DNA of 33,199 nucleotides from Capnocytophaga leadbetteri. GTDB taxonomy: Bacteria > Bacteroidota > Bacteroidia > Flavobacteriales > Flavobacteriaceae. Below the pieces are notes generated by a model. The model was not told the origin of the DNA and did not search any database. It saw only the letters and a list, made by a program, of their open reading frames with translations. Location: the NCBI RefSeq assembly GCF_003054025.1, contig NZ_QBKG01000021.1, positions 1 through 33,199 of the forward strand. Reading direction: 5' to 3'. Position numbers and translations under genes: made by a program. Positions 15,996 to 24,056 of the stretch are shown here, piece by piece. How positions within the stretch are numbered: the stretch's first letter is position 1; each line of letters starts with the position of its first letter.

Positions 15996-17531
15996 TTAGC
16001 TGAACCACCCATCGCGGTCTAAGCTGCGGTACTGAATAGCTTCACCAATATGGTGGGGTTGCACTTCTTCTGTTTTCTCTAAGTCGGCTATGGTACGCGC
16101 TACCTTCAGAATGCGGTTGTAGGCACGAGCAGAAAGGTTAAGGCGTGTCATAGCATTTTTCAGGAGTTTCAGAGATTCCTCGCTTACCTTACAGAATTTT
16201 TGAATCTGTTTGGTATTCATTTGGGCATTATAGTGTATGTGCTCATACTCTTTGAAACGTTCAGTCTGTATATTGCGCGCTTCTATCACTCGTTTGCGTA
16301 TTTCGCTGCTACTTTCCGCTTTTCTCTCATCAGAAAGTTTCTCAAAAGGCACCGGATTTACCTCTATATGTATATCGATACGGTCTAACAGCGGCCCTGA
16401 TATTTTGCTCATATAGCGTTGCATTTCAGCAGGCGAGGAGCTCATCGGGGCATCAGGGTCGTTAAAATAACCACTGGGGCTCGGATTCATACTGGCCACT
16501 AACATAAACGACGCAGGATAAGTGATAGAAAATTTAGCCCTTGATATCGTCACCTCTCGGTCTTCTAAAGGCTGACGCATCACTTCTAACACAGCTCTTT
16601 TAAATTCTGGCAGTTCGTCAAGGAAAAGCACACCATTATGGGCTAATGATATCTCACCTGGTTGTGGATAAGTACCGCCTCCCACTAAGGCAACATCTGA
16701 AATGGTGTGATGCGGACTGCGGAAAGGTCTATGACTCATCAGCCCGCTGTCTTTGATGCGACCCACTACGCTGTGTATTTTGGTAGTTTCGAGGGCTTCG
16801 TGTAGCGTCATAGGAGGGAGAATACTGGGCAGCCGTTTGGCAAGCATTGTTTTCCCCGACCCAGGAGGCCCTATAAGAATGATATTGTGTCCTCCAGCCG
16901 CCGCTATTTCCATACAGCGTTTTACAGTTTCTTGTCCTTTAACATCAGCAAAATCAAATTCAGGAAACTCTAAGTTCTTATAAAATTCCTTGCGTGTATC
17001 TACTATGGTGCGCTCTAACTGTCTTTCGCCATTGAAAAACGCTATTACGTCTTTGATGTTTTCCACTCCATACACCTCCAATTGGTCTACGATAGCAGCT
17101 TCTTTAGCGTTTTGAGCAGGCAAAATAAAGCCTTTAAACCCCTCTTTACGCGCTTGAATGGCGATGGGTAGGGCACCTTTTATAGGTTGAAGTCCTCCGT
17201 CTAAAGAGAGTTCACCCATAATGATGTATTTATCTAAATCATCGGCTTGTATTTGCTCGTTAGCAGCCAGAATACCAATAGCAAAACTAAGGTCATAGGC
17301 AGAGCCTTCTTTTCGCATATCGGCAGGAGCCATATTGATAGTGATTTTCCTTCCAGGTATCTTATAGCCGTTATTTTGTAGAGCCGCAGCGATGCGATAG
17401 TTACTTTCTTTGATAGCCACATCGGGCAACCCTACAAGGTAATAGCCCACCCCTTTATCAATATAGACTTCAATAGTAATGGTCGTTGCTTCTACTCCAA
17501 AAACGGCACTTCCGTAAATTTTTACTAACAT
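15996..17531 (-). CDS. comM: ComM/YifB-family Mg-chelatase-like AAA+ ATPase
   Basis: 511 residues in the YifB/ComM layout: an N-terminal ChlI-like domain (1-170) with Lys/Ser residues reminiscent of Lon proteases, a central Mg-chelatase AAA+ domain and a C-terminal Mg_chelatase_C helical domain. Walker A is GPPGSGKT (221-228) and Walker B is VLFLDELP (301-308). In naturally transformable bacteria ComM is a hexameric helicase that drives branch migration during recombination. The start at 17531 gives the family N-terminus [13 protein letters not shown] longer frame reaches 17705 but would begin upstream of the promoter at 17559-17589. A competence role in this organism is inference. Confidence 0.93.
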   Translation of the reverse strand: MLVKIYGSAVFGVEATTITIEVYIDKGVGYYLVGLPDVAIKESNYRIAAALQNNGYKIPGRKITINMAPADMRKEGSAYDLSFAIGILAANEQIQADDLDKYIIMGELSLDGGLQPIKGALPIAIQARKEGFKGFILPAQNAKEAAIVDQLEVYGVENIKDVIAFFNGERQLERTIVDTRKEFYKNLEFPEFDFADVKGQETVKRCMEIAAAGGHNIILIGPPGSGKTMLAKRLPSILPPMTLHEALETTKIHSVVGRIKDSGLMSHRPFRSPHHTISDVALVGGGTYPQPGEISLAHNGVLFLDELPEFKRAVLEVMRQPLEDREVTISRAKFSITYPASFMLVASMNPSPSGYFNDPDAPMSSSPAEMQRYMSKISGPLLDRIDIHIEVNPVPFEKLSDERKAESSSEIRKRVIEARNIQTERFKEYEHIHYNAQMNTKQIQKFCKVSEESLKLLKNAMTRLNLSARAYNRILKVARTIADLEKTEEVQPHHIGEAIQYRSLDRDGWFS

Positions 17532-17558
17532 ATTTTTCGGTTGATTTTTTTGATATGG

Positions 17559-17589
17559 CAAAGATAATAAAATAATGACAAATGACAAA
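17559..17589 (-). promoter_or_regulatory. comM promoter
   Basis: On the minus strand TTTG (17589-17586), a 19-base spacer and TATCTTTG (17566-17559). Predicted start near 17552, which fixes translation at 17531. Confidence 0.8.
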
Positions 17590-17640
17590 TCATAAAAGCA
17601 GAAATTTTTTCTGTAGCCATTTACCCTATACAAACGATAT

Positions 17641-17673
17641 AGGAACAATACAGGAAGAGCGAAGGAAAGTCGG
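17641..17673 (+). repeat. 11-base tandem repeat, copy 3
   Basis: Units AGGAACAATAC, AGGAAGAGCGA, AGGAAAGTCGG. Its first unit mirrors the first unit of copy 1 (AGGAAGGATAC), and both are preceded by ATAT. Confidence 0.65.
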
Positions 17674-17930
17674 CGAGCTAGTGCAGCCGAGTATGTGACG
17701 AACATTTAGGTAGCGAAAAATAAACGGCTAATAATCGTTGTCAAAATAGAAAAATATTCTTACCACGGTTCAGTTAGCCATTAATCACTCCTTTAAGTCG
17801 AACCAATTTGTATGTTTGACCTATTAGAAAGTTGAGAGATATAAGGGTGAAAAAGAAGTATGTATAATGTTGATAATCATTTATTTGTAGGTAATTTATA
17901 AGATTTAATGAATAAAAAGTGTTATAAAAA

Positions 17931-17961
17931 TTTGGTAGAATAAAAAAAAGTAGTACATTTG
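17931..17961 (+). promoter_or_regulatory. tRNA-Met promoter
   Basis: TTTG (17931-17934), a 19-base spacer and TACATTTG (17954-17961). Flanks and initially transcribed bases closely match the tRNA-Ser operon promoter. Confidence 0.85.
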
Positions 17962-18002
17962 CACCCGCAAAACAGAAAGAATAATAGGTTTTGAATATAA
18001 TT

Positions 18003-18076
18003 GGCGAGGTAGCTCAGGTGGTTAGAGCGTTGGATTCATAACCCAAAGGTCACGGGTTCAAATCCCGTCTTCGCTA
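18003..18076 (+). tRNA. tRNA-Met (CAT), elongator type
   Basis: Acceptor GGCGAGG pairs with CTTCGCT (two G-T pairs). Anticodon loop TTCATAA gives CAT. T arm ACGGG-TTCAAAT-CCCGT is perfect. The pair closing the anticodon loop is A-C, a mismatch. It lacks the GC-rich anticodon stem of an initiator, so I call it elongator Met; a CAT tRNA modified to read AUA (Ile2) cannot be fully excluded. Confidence 0.88.
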
Positions 18077-18084
18077 CAAGAGAG

Positions 18085-18122
18085 GCGTAATTAGTTTGAT
18101 AATGAACTAATTACGCTTATTT
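18085..18122 (+). terminator. terminator of tRNA-Met
   Basis: A perfect 12-bp stem GCGTAATTAGTT/AACTAATTACGC (18085-18096 with 18105-18116) with an 8-base loop, followed by TTATTTTATT. Confidence 0.88.
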
Positions 18123-18197
18123 TATTAAAATAACTGGGTCTGATTTGGGGCAAAATTAGAAACTCTTTTACAGCATTCACATTTAATCTTTTTCATT

Positions 18198-19181
18198 ATG
18201 TTGATTCCTAATACATTCAATGTTAAGGCAGAAGCCGATATTTTAGTCGATATTCATTCTGAACAAGCTCTTGTTGAGGCACTGCGTATGTATCCTAATC
18301 CGTTTGTTTTAGGCGGGGGGAGTAATATGCTTATTACTCAGAAAATCTCTCAGCCTGTGCTGCATATCCTACTCAAAGGGATAGAAGTGCAAGAGGAAAC
18401 AGATGATTATGTGTGGATTAAGGCAGCTGCAGGCGAAAACTGGCATCAGTTTGTGCAATATACCTTAGAAAGAGGCTATGGGGGACTTGAAAACCTCTCC
18501 CTTATTTATGGCAATGTGGGTACTACTCCCGTGCAGAATATAGGGGCATATGGGGTCGAGATTAAAGATGTGATGACGAGCTGCGAGGCGATAGATGTGC
18601 GCACCCTACAAAAACGCGTCTTTAGCAATGCTGATTGTTGTTTTGGCTATCGCGAGTCCATTTTCAAAGGTGAGGAGAAAGGTCATTATATCATCACGGC
18701 GGTTACTTTCAAACTTACTAAGCGCAACCATTTGCTACACACCCAATACGGAGCAATAGAAGAGGTGCTACGCGAGCGACACATAACCACACCTACCCCT
18801 CAGCAGCTTTCTGAAGTAGTGATAGCTATCAGGCAGCGCAAATTACCTAATCCGGCAGAAGTGGGTAACTGTGGAAGTTTCTTCAAAAATCCTATATTGC
18901 CGAAGGAGAAGTATATAGAGCTGCAACAGCAGTATCCGCAAATACCATCGTATAAAGTAGATGACCTCAATGTAAAAGTGCCTGCTGGTTGGCTTATCGA
19001 TACTTGCGGACTAAAAGGTTATCGAGTAGGCGATGCGGGCGTACATACCCAGCAAGCATTAGTATTAGTCAATTACGGAAAGGCTACAGGCAAAGAAATA
19101 TTAGCCGTAGCGCATTATGTGAAAGACCAAGTATTTGAAAAATTCGGTGTTGCGTTAGAATTTGAGGTAAATATCTTCTGA
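18198..19181 (+). CDS. murB: UDP-N-acetylenolpyruvoylglucosamine reductase
   Basis: A 327-residue cytosolic flavoenzyme that reduces UDP-GlcNAc-enolpyruvate to UDP-MurNAc with NADPH, the second committed step of peptidoglycan synthesis. FAD-binding motifs LGGGSNML (38-45) and GNVGTTPVQNIGAYGVE (105-121) are present. So is Y151-R-E-S, typical of type I (E. coli-like) MurB, along with the proton-donor serine Ser227 in NCGSFFKNP and a C-terminal glutamate (Glu321 or Glu323). The length is standard for type I. It follows the tRNA-Met terminator with no clear promoter box, and is followed 59 bases later by a glycosyltransferase with a probable -7 box at 19200-19207. Confidence 0.96.
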   Translation: MLIPNTFNVKAEADILVDIHSEQALVEALRMYPNPFVLGGGSNMLITQKISQPVLHILLKGIEVQEETDDYVWIKAAAGENWHQFVQYTLERGYGGLENLSLIYGNVGTTPVQNIGAYGVEIKDVMTSCEAIDVRTLQKRVFSNADCCFGYRESIFKGEEKGHYIITAVTFKLTKRNHLLHTQYGAIEEVLRERHITTPTPQQLSEVVIAIRQRKLPNPAEVGNCGSFFKNPILPKEKYIELQQQYPQIPSYKVDDLNVKVPAGWLIDTCGLKGYRVGDAGVHTQQALVLVNYGKATGKEILAVAHYVKDQVFEKFGVALEFEVNIF

Positions 19182-19240
19182 AGATAATAAAAAAATTACT
19201 ATCTTTGCCCTTTATTAACAGCTAAACGGAATATCGCCCT

Positions 19241-20200
19241 ATGCAAATATCAATAGTAATACCACTTCTCAATGAAGAAGAGTCATTGGCAGAGCTTTAT
19301 CAATGGCTTATTAAGGTGCTGACGCTCAATAGATTTTCGTATGAAATTATCTTTGTCGATGATGGCAGTACCGATGGTTCTTGGCGAGTGATTATGCAGT
19401 TGGCTGAAAAAGATGCACAAGTACGGGGTATTCGCTTTTTGCGTAACTATGGCAAATCGCAAGCCTTGCACGCAGGTTTTAAGGCTGCAGAAGGCGAGGT
19501 GGTCATTACAATGGACGCTGACCTACAAGATAGTCCTGATGAAATTCCTGCCTTGTACGAAATGATAACTAAGGATAATTATGACTTGGTGTCAGGTTGG
19601 AAGAAGAAGCGCTACGATTCGGTGCTTGCAAAGAATCTTCCTTCAAAGTTGTTCAATTGGGCAGCACGAAAAACTTCTGGACTTACCCTACACGACTTTA
19701 ATTGCGGACTGAAAGCCTACAAGAAAGACGTGATAAAAAATGTAGAGGTATCGGGCGAAATGCACCGCTATATACCGGTATTGGCAAAGAATGCGGGCTT
19801 CAATAGTATTACTGAGAAGGTGGTGCAACATCAAGCACGCAAATACGGAGTTACCAAGTTTGGTATGAGCCGATTTATCAATGGTTTTTTAGATCTTATT
19901 ACCATTAGCTTTTTGTCTCATTTTGGCAAGCGACCTATGCACTTTTTTGGGGCATTAGGGGTGCTGATGTTTTTTATAGGGTTTCTATTTTCAGCTTATT
20001 TGGGTATTGATAAACTGTTTATCAACCCTAACGGAAGACTTATAGCTGACCGCCCTCAGTTTTATCTGGCTCTAACCACGATGCTTATCGGCACTCAGTT
20101 CTTTATTGCAGGTTTTTTGGGCGAGATTATCTTAAAGACCAAGAATAATGAAGAACGCTATAAGATTAGCGAATTAGTAAATGGAAAAAATAGCAAATAA
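19241..20200 (+). CDS. family 2 glycosyltransferase, DPM1/GtrB-like membrane enzyme
   Basis: 319 residues. The GT-A domain (1-220) has the nucleotide-binding VDDGSTDGS near residue 40 and [10 protein letters not shown] (about 90-99, the DxD-type metal site), as in polyprenyl-phosphate sugar transferases. Two C-terminal transmembrane helices (about 232-254 and 272-295) place it in the GtrB/ArnC-like subgroup, which moves a sugar from a nucleotide to undecaprenyl phosphate on the inner face of the membrane. The sugar and the acceptor pathway are unknown. The last residues ISELVN are encoded by a copy of an 18-base repeat that also occurs between genes (3099, 5823). The stop lies 10 bases before the cysS start. 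Confidence 0.9.
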   Translation: MQISIVIPLLNEEESLAELYQWLIKVLTLNRFSYEIIFVDDGSTDGSWRVIMQLAEKDAQVRGIRFLRNYGKSQALHAGFKAAEGEVVITMDADLQDSPDEIPALYEMITKDNYDLVSGWKKKRYDSVLAKNLPSKLFNWAARKTSGLTLHDFNCGLKAYKKDVIKNVEVSGEMHRYIPVLAKNAGFNSITEKVVQHQARKYGVTKFGMSRFINGFLDLITISFLSHFGKRPMHFFGALGVLMFFIGFLFSAYLGIDKLFINPNGRLIADRPQFYLALTTMLIGTQFFIAGFLGEIILKTKNNEERYKISELVNGKNSK

Positions 20201-20210
20201 TATAATAGCG

Positions 20211-21689
20211 ATGAAACATCAATTAAAAATATTTAATTCCTTAACAGGAGAAAAAGAGGTCTTTGTACCTTTGCACGAAAATAATGTGGGTATGTACGTG
20301 TGCGGCCCTACCGTGTATAGCAATGTACACTTGGGTAATGTGCGTACCTTTATGTCGTTTGACTTTATTTATCGTACCCTTAAGTTTTTAGGTTACAAGG
20401 TGCGTTATGTGCGCAACATTACCGATGCAGGTCACCTAACAGATGATGGCGATGTAAATAACGACCGGTTCGTGAAGCAATCGCGCTTAGAGAAGCTTGA
20501 GCCTATGGAGATAGTACAGAAGTATACGGTTGATTTTCATAAAGTATTAGAGATTTTCAATCTTTTGCCACCAACTATCGAGCCTACCGCTACAGGGCAT
20601 ATTTTAGAGCAAATACAGCTTACCGAAAAACTGCTGAAAGATGGTTTTGCTTACGAAAGCAATGGGTCTGTCTACTTTGATGTGTTAGAATACAATAAGC
20701 GTGGCTTAAATTATGGCGAGCTTTCACGCAGAAATATAGAAGAACTTTTTGCTAATACCCGCGATTTAGATGGTCAAGGAGAGAAACGCAATCCACAAGA
20801 TTTTGCACTGTGGAAAAAAGCCTCTCCCGCTCATATAATGCGTTGGGCTTCTCCTTGGGGCGATGGTTTCCCTGGTTGGCACCTCGAATGTACGGTGATG
20901 AGCACCAAATATCTCGGCAATCAGTTCGATATACACGGAGGCGGAATGGACTTGAAGTTTCCACACCACGAATGCGAGATAGCACAAGGTAAGGCAGGGC
21001 ACGGTGAAAGTCCCGTACGTTATTGGATGCACGCTAATATGCTGACAATGAATGGGCAACGTATGAGTAAATCAACAGGTAACTATATACTTCCGATGCA
21101 GCTTATTACGGGCAATAACACTTTCTTCGAGAAACCTTTTGCTCCAGCAGTGATACGTTTTTGCTTTATGCAGGCACATTATCGCAGTGTGCTTGATATT
21201 TCAAATGAAGCTATGCTCGCTGCCGAAAAAGGCTTTAACAGACTTATGGAAGCGATGAAAATACTAAATGAGCTAACTACTGAAGTTATACATCCTACTG
21301 CCCTACCTATAACAGAGTGGAAACAAAAATGCTATGAGGCTCTTTTAGATGACTTCAATTCGCCTATTCTCATTGCACATCTCTTCGAAGCTGTTAAATG
21401 GGTATTCCAATTGAAAAACGGAGAAGAAAAAATATCTGTAGAGGAGCTTAATGAGCTGAAAATGCTGATGAATGCTTTTGTTTTTGATGTTTTAGGTTTG
21501 CAGGCAGAACAATTGGCAGCAGATAATAACGATAAATTAGATGGAGTACTACAGTTGCTTATTGATATGCGAATGGAAGCCCGTGCTAATAAAGATTGGG
21601 CACTATCTGACAAAATACGCGATGCGCTTTTGCCTCTCGGCATACAGCTAAAAGACGGTAAAGACGGTACAAGTTATATTATCAATTAA
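20211..21689 (+). CDS. cysS: cysteinyl-tRNA synthetase
   Basis: A 492-residue class I synthetase. The HIGH-type motif is H40-L-G-N, the KMSKS-type motif R284-M-S-K-S288. The zinc ligands match the E. coli enzyme in spacing: Cys31, Cys227, His252 and Glu256. An earlier in-frame ATG at 20181 overlaps the glycosyltransferase gene, but the ATG at 20211 gives the family N-terminus ([16 protein letters not shown]) and is preferred. It is probably co-transcribed with the glycosyltransferase. No cysteine leader is visible here, unlike the cysE operon. Confidence 0.96.
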   Translation: MKHQLKIFNSLTGEKEVFVPLHENNVGMYVCGPTVYSNVHLGNVRTFMSFDFIYRTLKFLGYKVRYVRNITDAGHLTDDGDVNNDRFVKQSRLEKLEPMEIVQKYTVDFHKVLEIFNLLPPTIEPTATGHILEQIQLTEKLLKDGFAYESNGSVYFDVLEYNKRGLNYGELSRRNIEELFANTRDLDGQGEKRNPQDFALWKKASPAHIMRWASPWGDGFPGWHLECTVMSTKYLGNQFDIHGGGMDLKFPHHECEIAQGKAGHGESPVRYWMHANMLTMNGQRMSKSTGNYILPMQLITGNNTFFEKPFAPAVIRFCFMQAHYRSVLDISNEAMLAAEKGFNRLMEAMKILNELTTEVIHPTALPITEWKQKCYEALLDDFNSPILIAHLFEAVKWVFQLKNGEEKISVEELNELKMLMNAFVFDVLGLQAEQLAADNNDKLDGVLQLLIDMRMEARANKDWALSDKIRDALLPLGIQLKDGKDGTSYIIN

Positions 21690-21712
21690 AATGATTTTTT
21701 TGTAGTAATAAG

Positions 21713-21743
21713 ATTGCTAATTGCTGATTATTTACTACTTTTG
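21713..21743 (+). promoter_or_regulatory. promoter of the deoxyhypusine-synthase-like gene
   Basis: ATTG (21713-21716), a 19-base spacer and TACTTTTG (21736-21743). The -33 region is very similar to that of panD (ATTGCTAATT in both). Confidence 0.75.
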
Positions 21744-21771
21744 CAATATCAAATTTAGATTTTAAAAAGAA

Positions 21772-22746
21772 ATGAGTAAAGGACCTATTTCTCAGTTTAT
21801 TGAGAAAAACTTTTTACACTTCAATGCAGCAGCTCTTGTTGATGCTGCTAAGGGGTATGAAACTCACCTAACAGAGGGAGGAAAAATGCTTGTAGCCCTT
21901 GCAGGTGCTATGAGTACAGCCGAATTAGGCATTTCGCTTGCCGAGATGATTCGCGCAGGGAAAGTAGATATTATTTCTTGTACAGGGGCTAACCTCGAGG
22001 AAGATGTGATGAACCTTGTAGCGCACTCGCACTACAAACGTGTGCCTCACTACCGCGACCTTACGCCTCAACAAGAATGGGAGTTATTAGAAGGGCATTA
22101 CAATCGTGTAACCGATACTTGTATACCTGAAGAAGAGGCTTTCAGACGTTTGCAAAAGCACTTAGAAGATGTATGGCATGCTGCCGAAAGCAAGGGCGAA
22201 CGCTACTTCCCACACGAATACCTATATCAAGTAGTGAAATCAGGGGTGTTAGAGCAATATTACGAAATAGACCCTAAAAACTCTTGGATATTGGCAGCTG
22301 CCGAAAGAAATCTGCCTATCATATGTCCAGGTTGGGAAGATTCTACTACCGGTAATATTTTTGCTGCCAACGTAATAAAAGGCAATTTAAAAGCTTCAAC
22401 AGTAAAGACAGGTATCGAGTATATGATTTACCTAACTGAGTGGTACAGAGCTAATTCAGGCGGTAAAGGCGTAGGTTTCTTTCAGATAGGGGGTGGTATA
22501 GCCGGCGATTTTCCTATTTGTGTAGTACCTATGATGTATCAAGATTTGGAATGGGAAGATGTTCCTTTCTGGTCATATTTCTGCCAGATTTCAGACTCAA
22601 CTACTAGTTATGGTTCTTATTCAGGGGCAGTGCCTAATGAGAAGATAACTTGGGGTAAATTGGCGGTAGATACACCTAAGTATATAGTAGAATCAGATGC
22701 TACCATAGTAGCACCACTTATTTTTGCCTATCTATTAGGAAAATAG
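21772..22746 (+). CDS. deoxyhypusine synthase-like protein
   Basis: 324 residues with the DHS fold. It keeps the residues of the NAD/spermidine site: AGAMSTAELG near 44-53, SCTGAN near 69-74, and above all ITWGKLAVDT, whose lysine (Lys296) aligns with Lys329 of human DHS, the covalent nucleophile. Bacteria lack eIF5A, the eukaryotic target, and bacterial homologues have been reported as homospermidine or carboxyspermidine-type enzymes or are uncharacterised, so the substrate here is uncertain. The intact nucleophile suggests real aminobutyl-transfer chemistry. It has its own promoter and a strong terminator shared with the convergent gene. No polyamine gene lies beside it. Confidence 0.88.
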   Translation: MSKGPISQFIEKNFLHFNAAALVDAAKGYETHLTEGGKMLVALAGAMSTAELGISLAEMIRAGKVDIISCTGANLEEDVMNLVAHSHYKRVPHYRDLTPQQEWELLEGHYNRVTDTCIPEEEAFRRLQKHLEDVWHAAESKGERYFPHEYLYQVVKSGVLEQYYEIDPKNSWILAAAERNLPIICPGWEDSTTGNIFAANVIKGNLKASTVKTGIEYMIYLTEWYRANSGGKGVGFFQIGGGIAGDFPICVVPMMYQDLEWEDVPFWSYFCQISDSTTSYGSYSGAVPNEKITWGKLAVDTPKYIVESDATIVAPLIFAYLLGK

Positions 22747-22763
22747 TTCTTGCATAAAAGTAG

Positions 22764-22802
22764 AAAAGGCTGCTAAAACAATGATTTTTAGCAGCCTTTT
22801 TT
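22764..22802. terminator. bidirectional terminator
   Basis: A 15-bp stem built on GGCTGCTA (22764-22778 with 22786-22800), A-run on one side and T-run on the other, between two convergent genes. Confidence 0.93.
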
Positions 22803-22806
22803 GTTT

Positions 22807-23337
22807 TTAAGGTCTTATGTAAAAGCCCTCTTTACCTTGTTCTTTTCGTACGAACACATAGACCTGCACATATACATCAACATAAGCTGTTACCCTTTCA
22901 TCTGCTATAAGTTGTTGCCATAAGGGCTCTTTTTCTTTCTGATGAATGTTATTGATTACTAAAATACTATCGTTGTGCAATAGAGATAAATAATCTCTCA
23001 AATCGGCATTCTCATTAGGGTGATTGACAAAAATAAGGTCAAAAGTATTGCGACTGCTTGAGGTACTAATACAGCAGCAGTTGTCGATATTAGAAAGATT
23101 TTTTATAGAAGTATCGTCTGTAAGTATATGATAGGCACTAAAGTAACGAATGATTTTTAATAGCAAACGCACTTGTAGATTAGACAAGGTAGCAGAAGAG
23201 TGTTTTAATTCTTTTTTAGGTATTAGTTGTTTGTTATATAAACATTTAGTAACAAAGTTGTACACAAAAGGAGAGTGTACACCGTGCTGGTTAGTAGATT
23301 TGAGTAAGAATTGAAGGTAAGAAAATAATGCCAACAT
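22807..23337 (-). CDS. methyltransferase-like protein, degenerate SAM site
   Basis: About 176 residues. The N-terminal HGVHSPFVYNF is a hallmark of a flavobacterial SAM-dependent methyltransferase-like family. The FDLIFVNHPNENADLRDYL segment matches motif IV of a class I methyltransferase with the usual DxPD reduced to NHPN. The glycine-rich SAM-binding motif I is not evident, and the protein is shorter than typical members (about 230-250 residues), so it may be inactive or a divergent copy. The start is set at 23337 because the promoter (23357-23388) starts transcription near 23350, downstream of the longer ATG at 23367. It is transcribed divergently from the SprT-like gene. Confidence 0.7.
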   Translation of the reverse strand: MLALFSYLQFLLKSTNQHGVHSPFVYNFVTKCLYNKQLIPKKELKHSSATLSNLQVRLLLKIIRYFSAYHILTDDTSIKNLSNIDNCCCISTSSSRNTFDLIFVNHPNENADLRDYLSLLHNDSILVINNIHQKEKEPLWQQLIADERVTAYVDVYVQVYVFVRKEQGKEGFYIRP

Positions 23338-23356
23338 ATATCTGTTTTTTAGGAGC

Positions 23357-23388
23357 CAAAGGTACATTTATAATATGAGAAACGCAAA
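23357..23388 (-). promoter_or_regulatory. promoter of the methyltransferase-like gene
   Basis: On the minus strand TTTG (23388-23385), a 20-base spacer and TACCTTTG (23364-23357). Back-to-back with the promoter at 23404-23435. Confidence 0.85.
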
Positions 23389-23403
23389 ATATTAGAAAAA
23401 TAA

Positions 23404-23435
23404 TTTGCATAGTAAAAATATAAATTGTATATTTG
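23404..23435 (+). promoter_or_regulatory. promoter of the SprT-like gene
   Basis: TTTG (23404-23407), a 20-base spacer and TATATTTG (23428-23435). The predicted start, about 7 bases downstream, falls on the ATG at 23442, so the mRNA may be leaderless. Confidence 0.8.
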
Positions 23436-23441
23436 CCTGCT

Positions 23442-24041
23442 ATGAAAGAGATACTTGCAAAATATTTGCCTGAAAATGCAGTAACTCCTTGTTTTGAACT
23501 GATTAAAGCAAATAAAATATATTTGAAAATAGTAAATGAGCGAAAAACAAGGCATGGGGATTATAGGCAACTTCCAGACGGGCAACATCTCATAACAATG
23601 AATGCTACTGCTAATAAATATCGTTTTTTGATTACTTTTATACACGAAGTAGCCCACTTGTTGGCGTTTGAAAAATATGGTAAGTTAATAAAACCTCACG
23701 GAATAGAATGGAAATATACTTTCCAACAGCTGATGAAGCCTTTTATTATACCTGAAATATTTCCTCAGCAGTTACTCAGTGTGCTGCTCCGACATTTTCT
23801 TAACCCTATGTCGAGCAGTGATATAGACCCTGTTTTAGCTATTGCACTCAAGCAGTATGATAGTGGCGAAACAGTAAATTTTATCTATCAGTTGCCTATA
23901 GGAAGCACTTTTAGAATAAAAGATGGACGTGTGTTCAGAAAAGGGCAACGCCGTGTGAAATGTTATGATTGTATAGAGTTAAGTACGGGGAAGAAATATA
24001 TTTTTCAACCTCATGCTGAAGTAGAACTAATAAAAAATTAA
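23442..24041 (+). CDS. SprT-like zinc metalloprotease-like protein
   Basis: 199 residues. The active-site motif H68-E-V-A-H72 with a third ligand His86 in KPHGIEWK fits the SprT/Spartan gluzincin-like core, and a C-terminal CYDC pair could bind zinc. Eukaryotic Spartan proteins cut DNA-protein crosslinks; the substrate of bacterial SprT-like proteins is not settled. The ATG at 23442 is chosen over 23433 because the predicted transcript begins at 23442. The gene is followed 15 bases later by the guanylyltransferase and probably co-transcribed with it. Confidence 0.85.
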   Translation: MKEILAKYLPENAVTPCFELIKANKIYLKIVNERKTRHGDYRQLPDGQHLITMNATANKYRFLITFIHEVAHLLAFEKYGKLIKPHGIEWKYTFQQLMKPFIIPEIFPQQLLSVLLRHFLNPMSSSDIDPVLAIALKQYDSGETVNFIYQLPIGSTFRIKDGRVFRKGQRRVKCYDCIELSTGKKYIFQPHAEVELIKN

Positions 24042-24056
24042 TTAACAAATAATACT

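Larger units (their letters stand above)
17532..18002. other. gene-free stretch between comM and tRNA-Met
   Basis: Contains the comM promoter (17559-17589), one copy of the 11-base repeat (17641-17673) and the tRNA-Met promoter (17931-17961). The rest is AT-rich and I see no gene or hairpin of note. Confidence 0.7.

Noticed and set aside
17532-17705. N-terminal extension of comM by 58 residues
   Set aside because: It would start upstream of the predicted promoter (17559-17589) and is not part of the family sequence.
20752-21059. Antisense ORFs in cysS
   Set aside because: They overlap the intact cysS catalytic region on the other strand and have no supporting signals.
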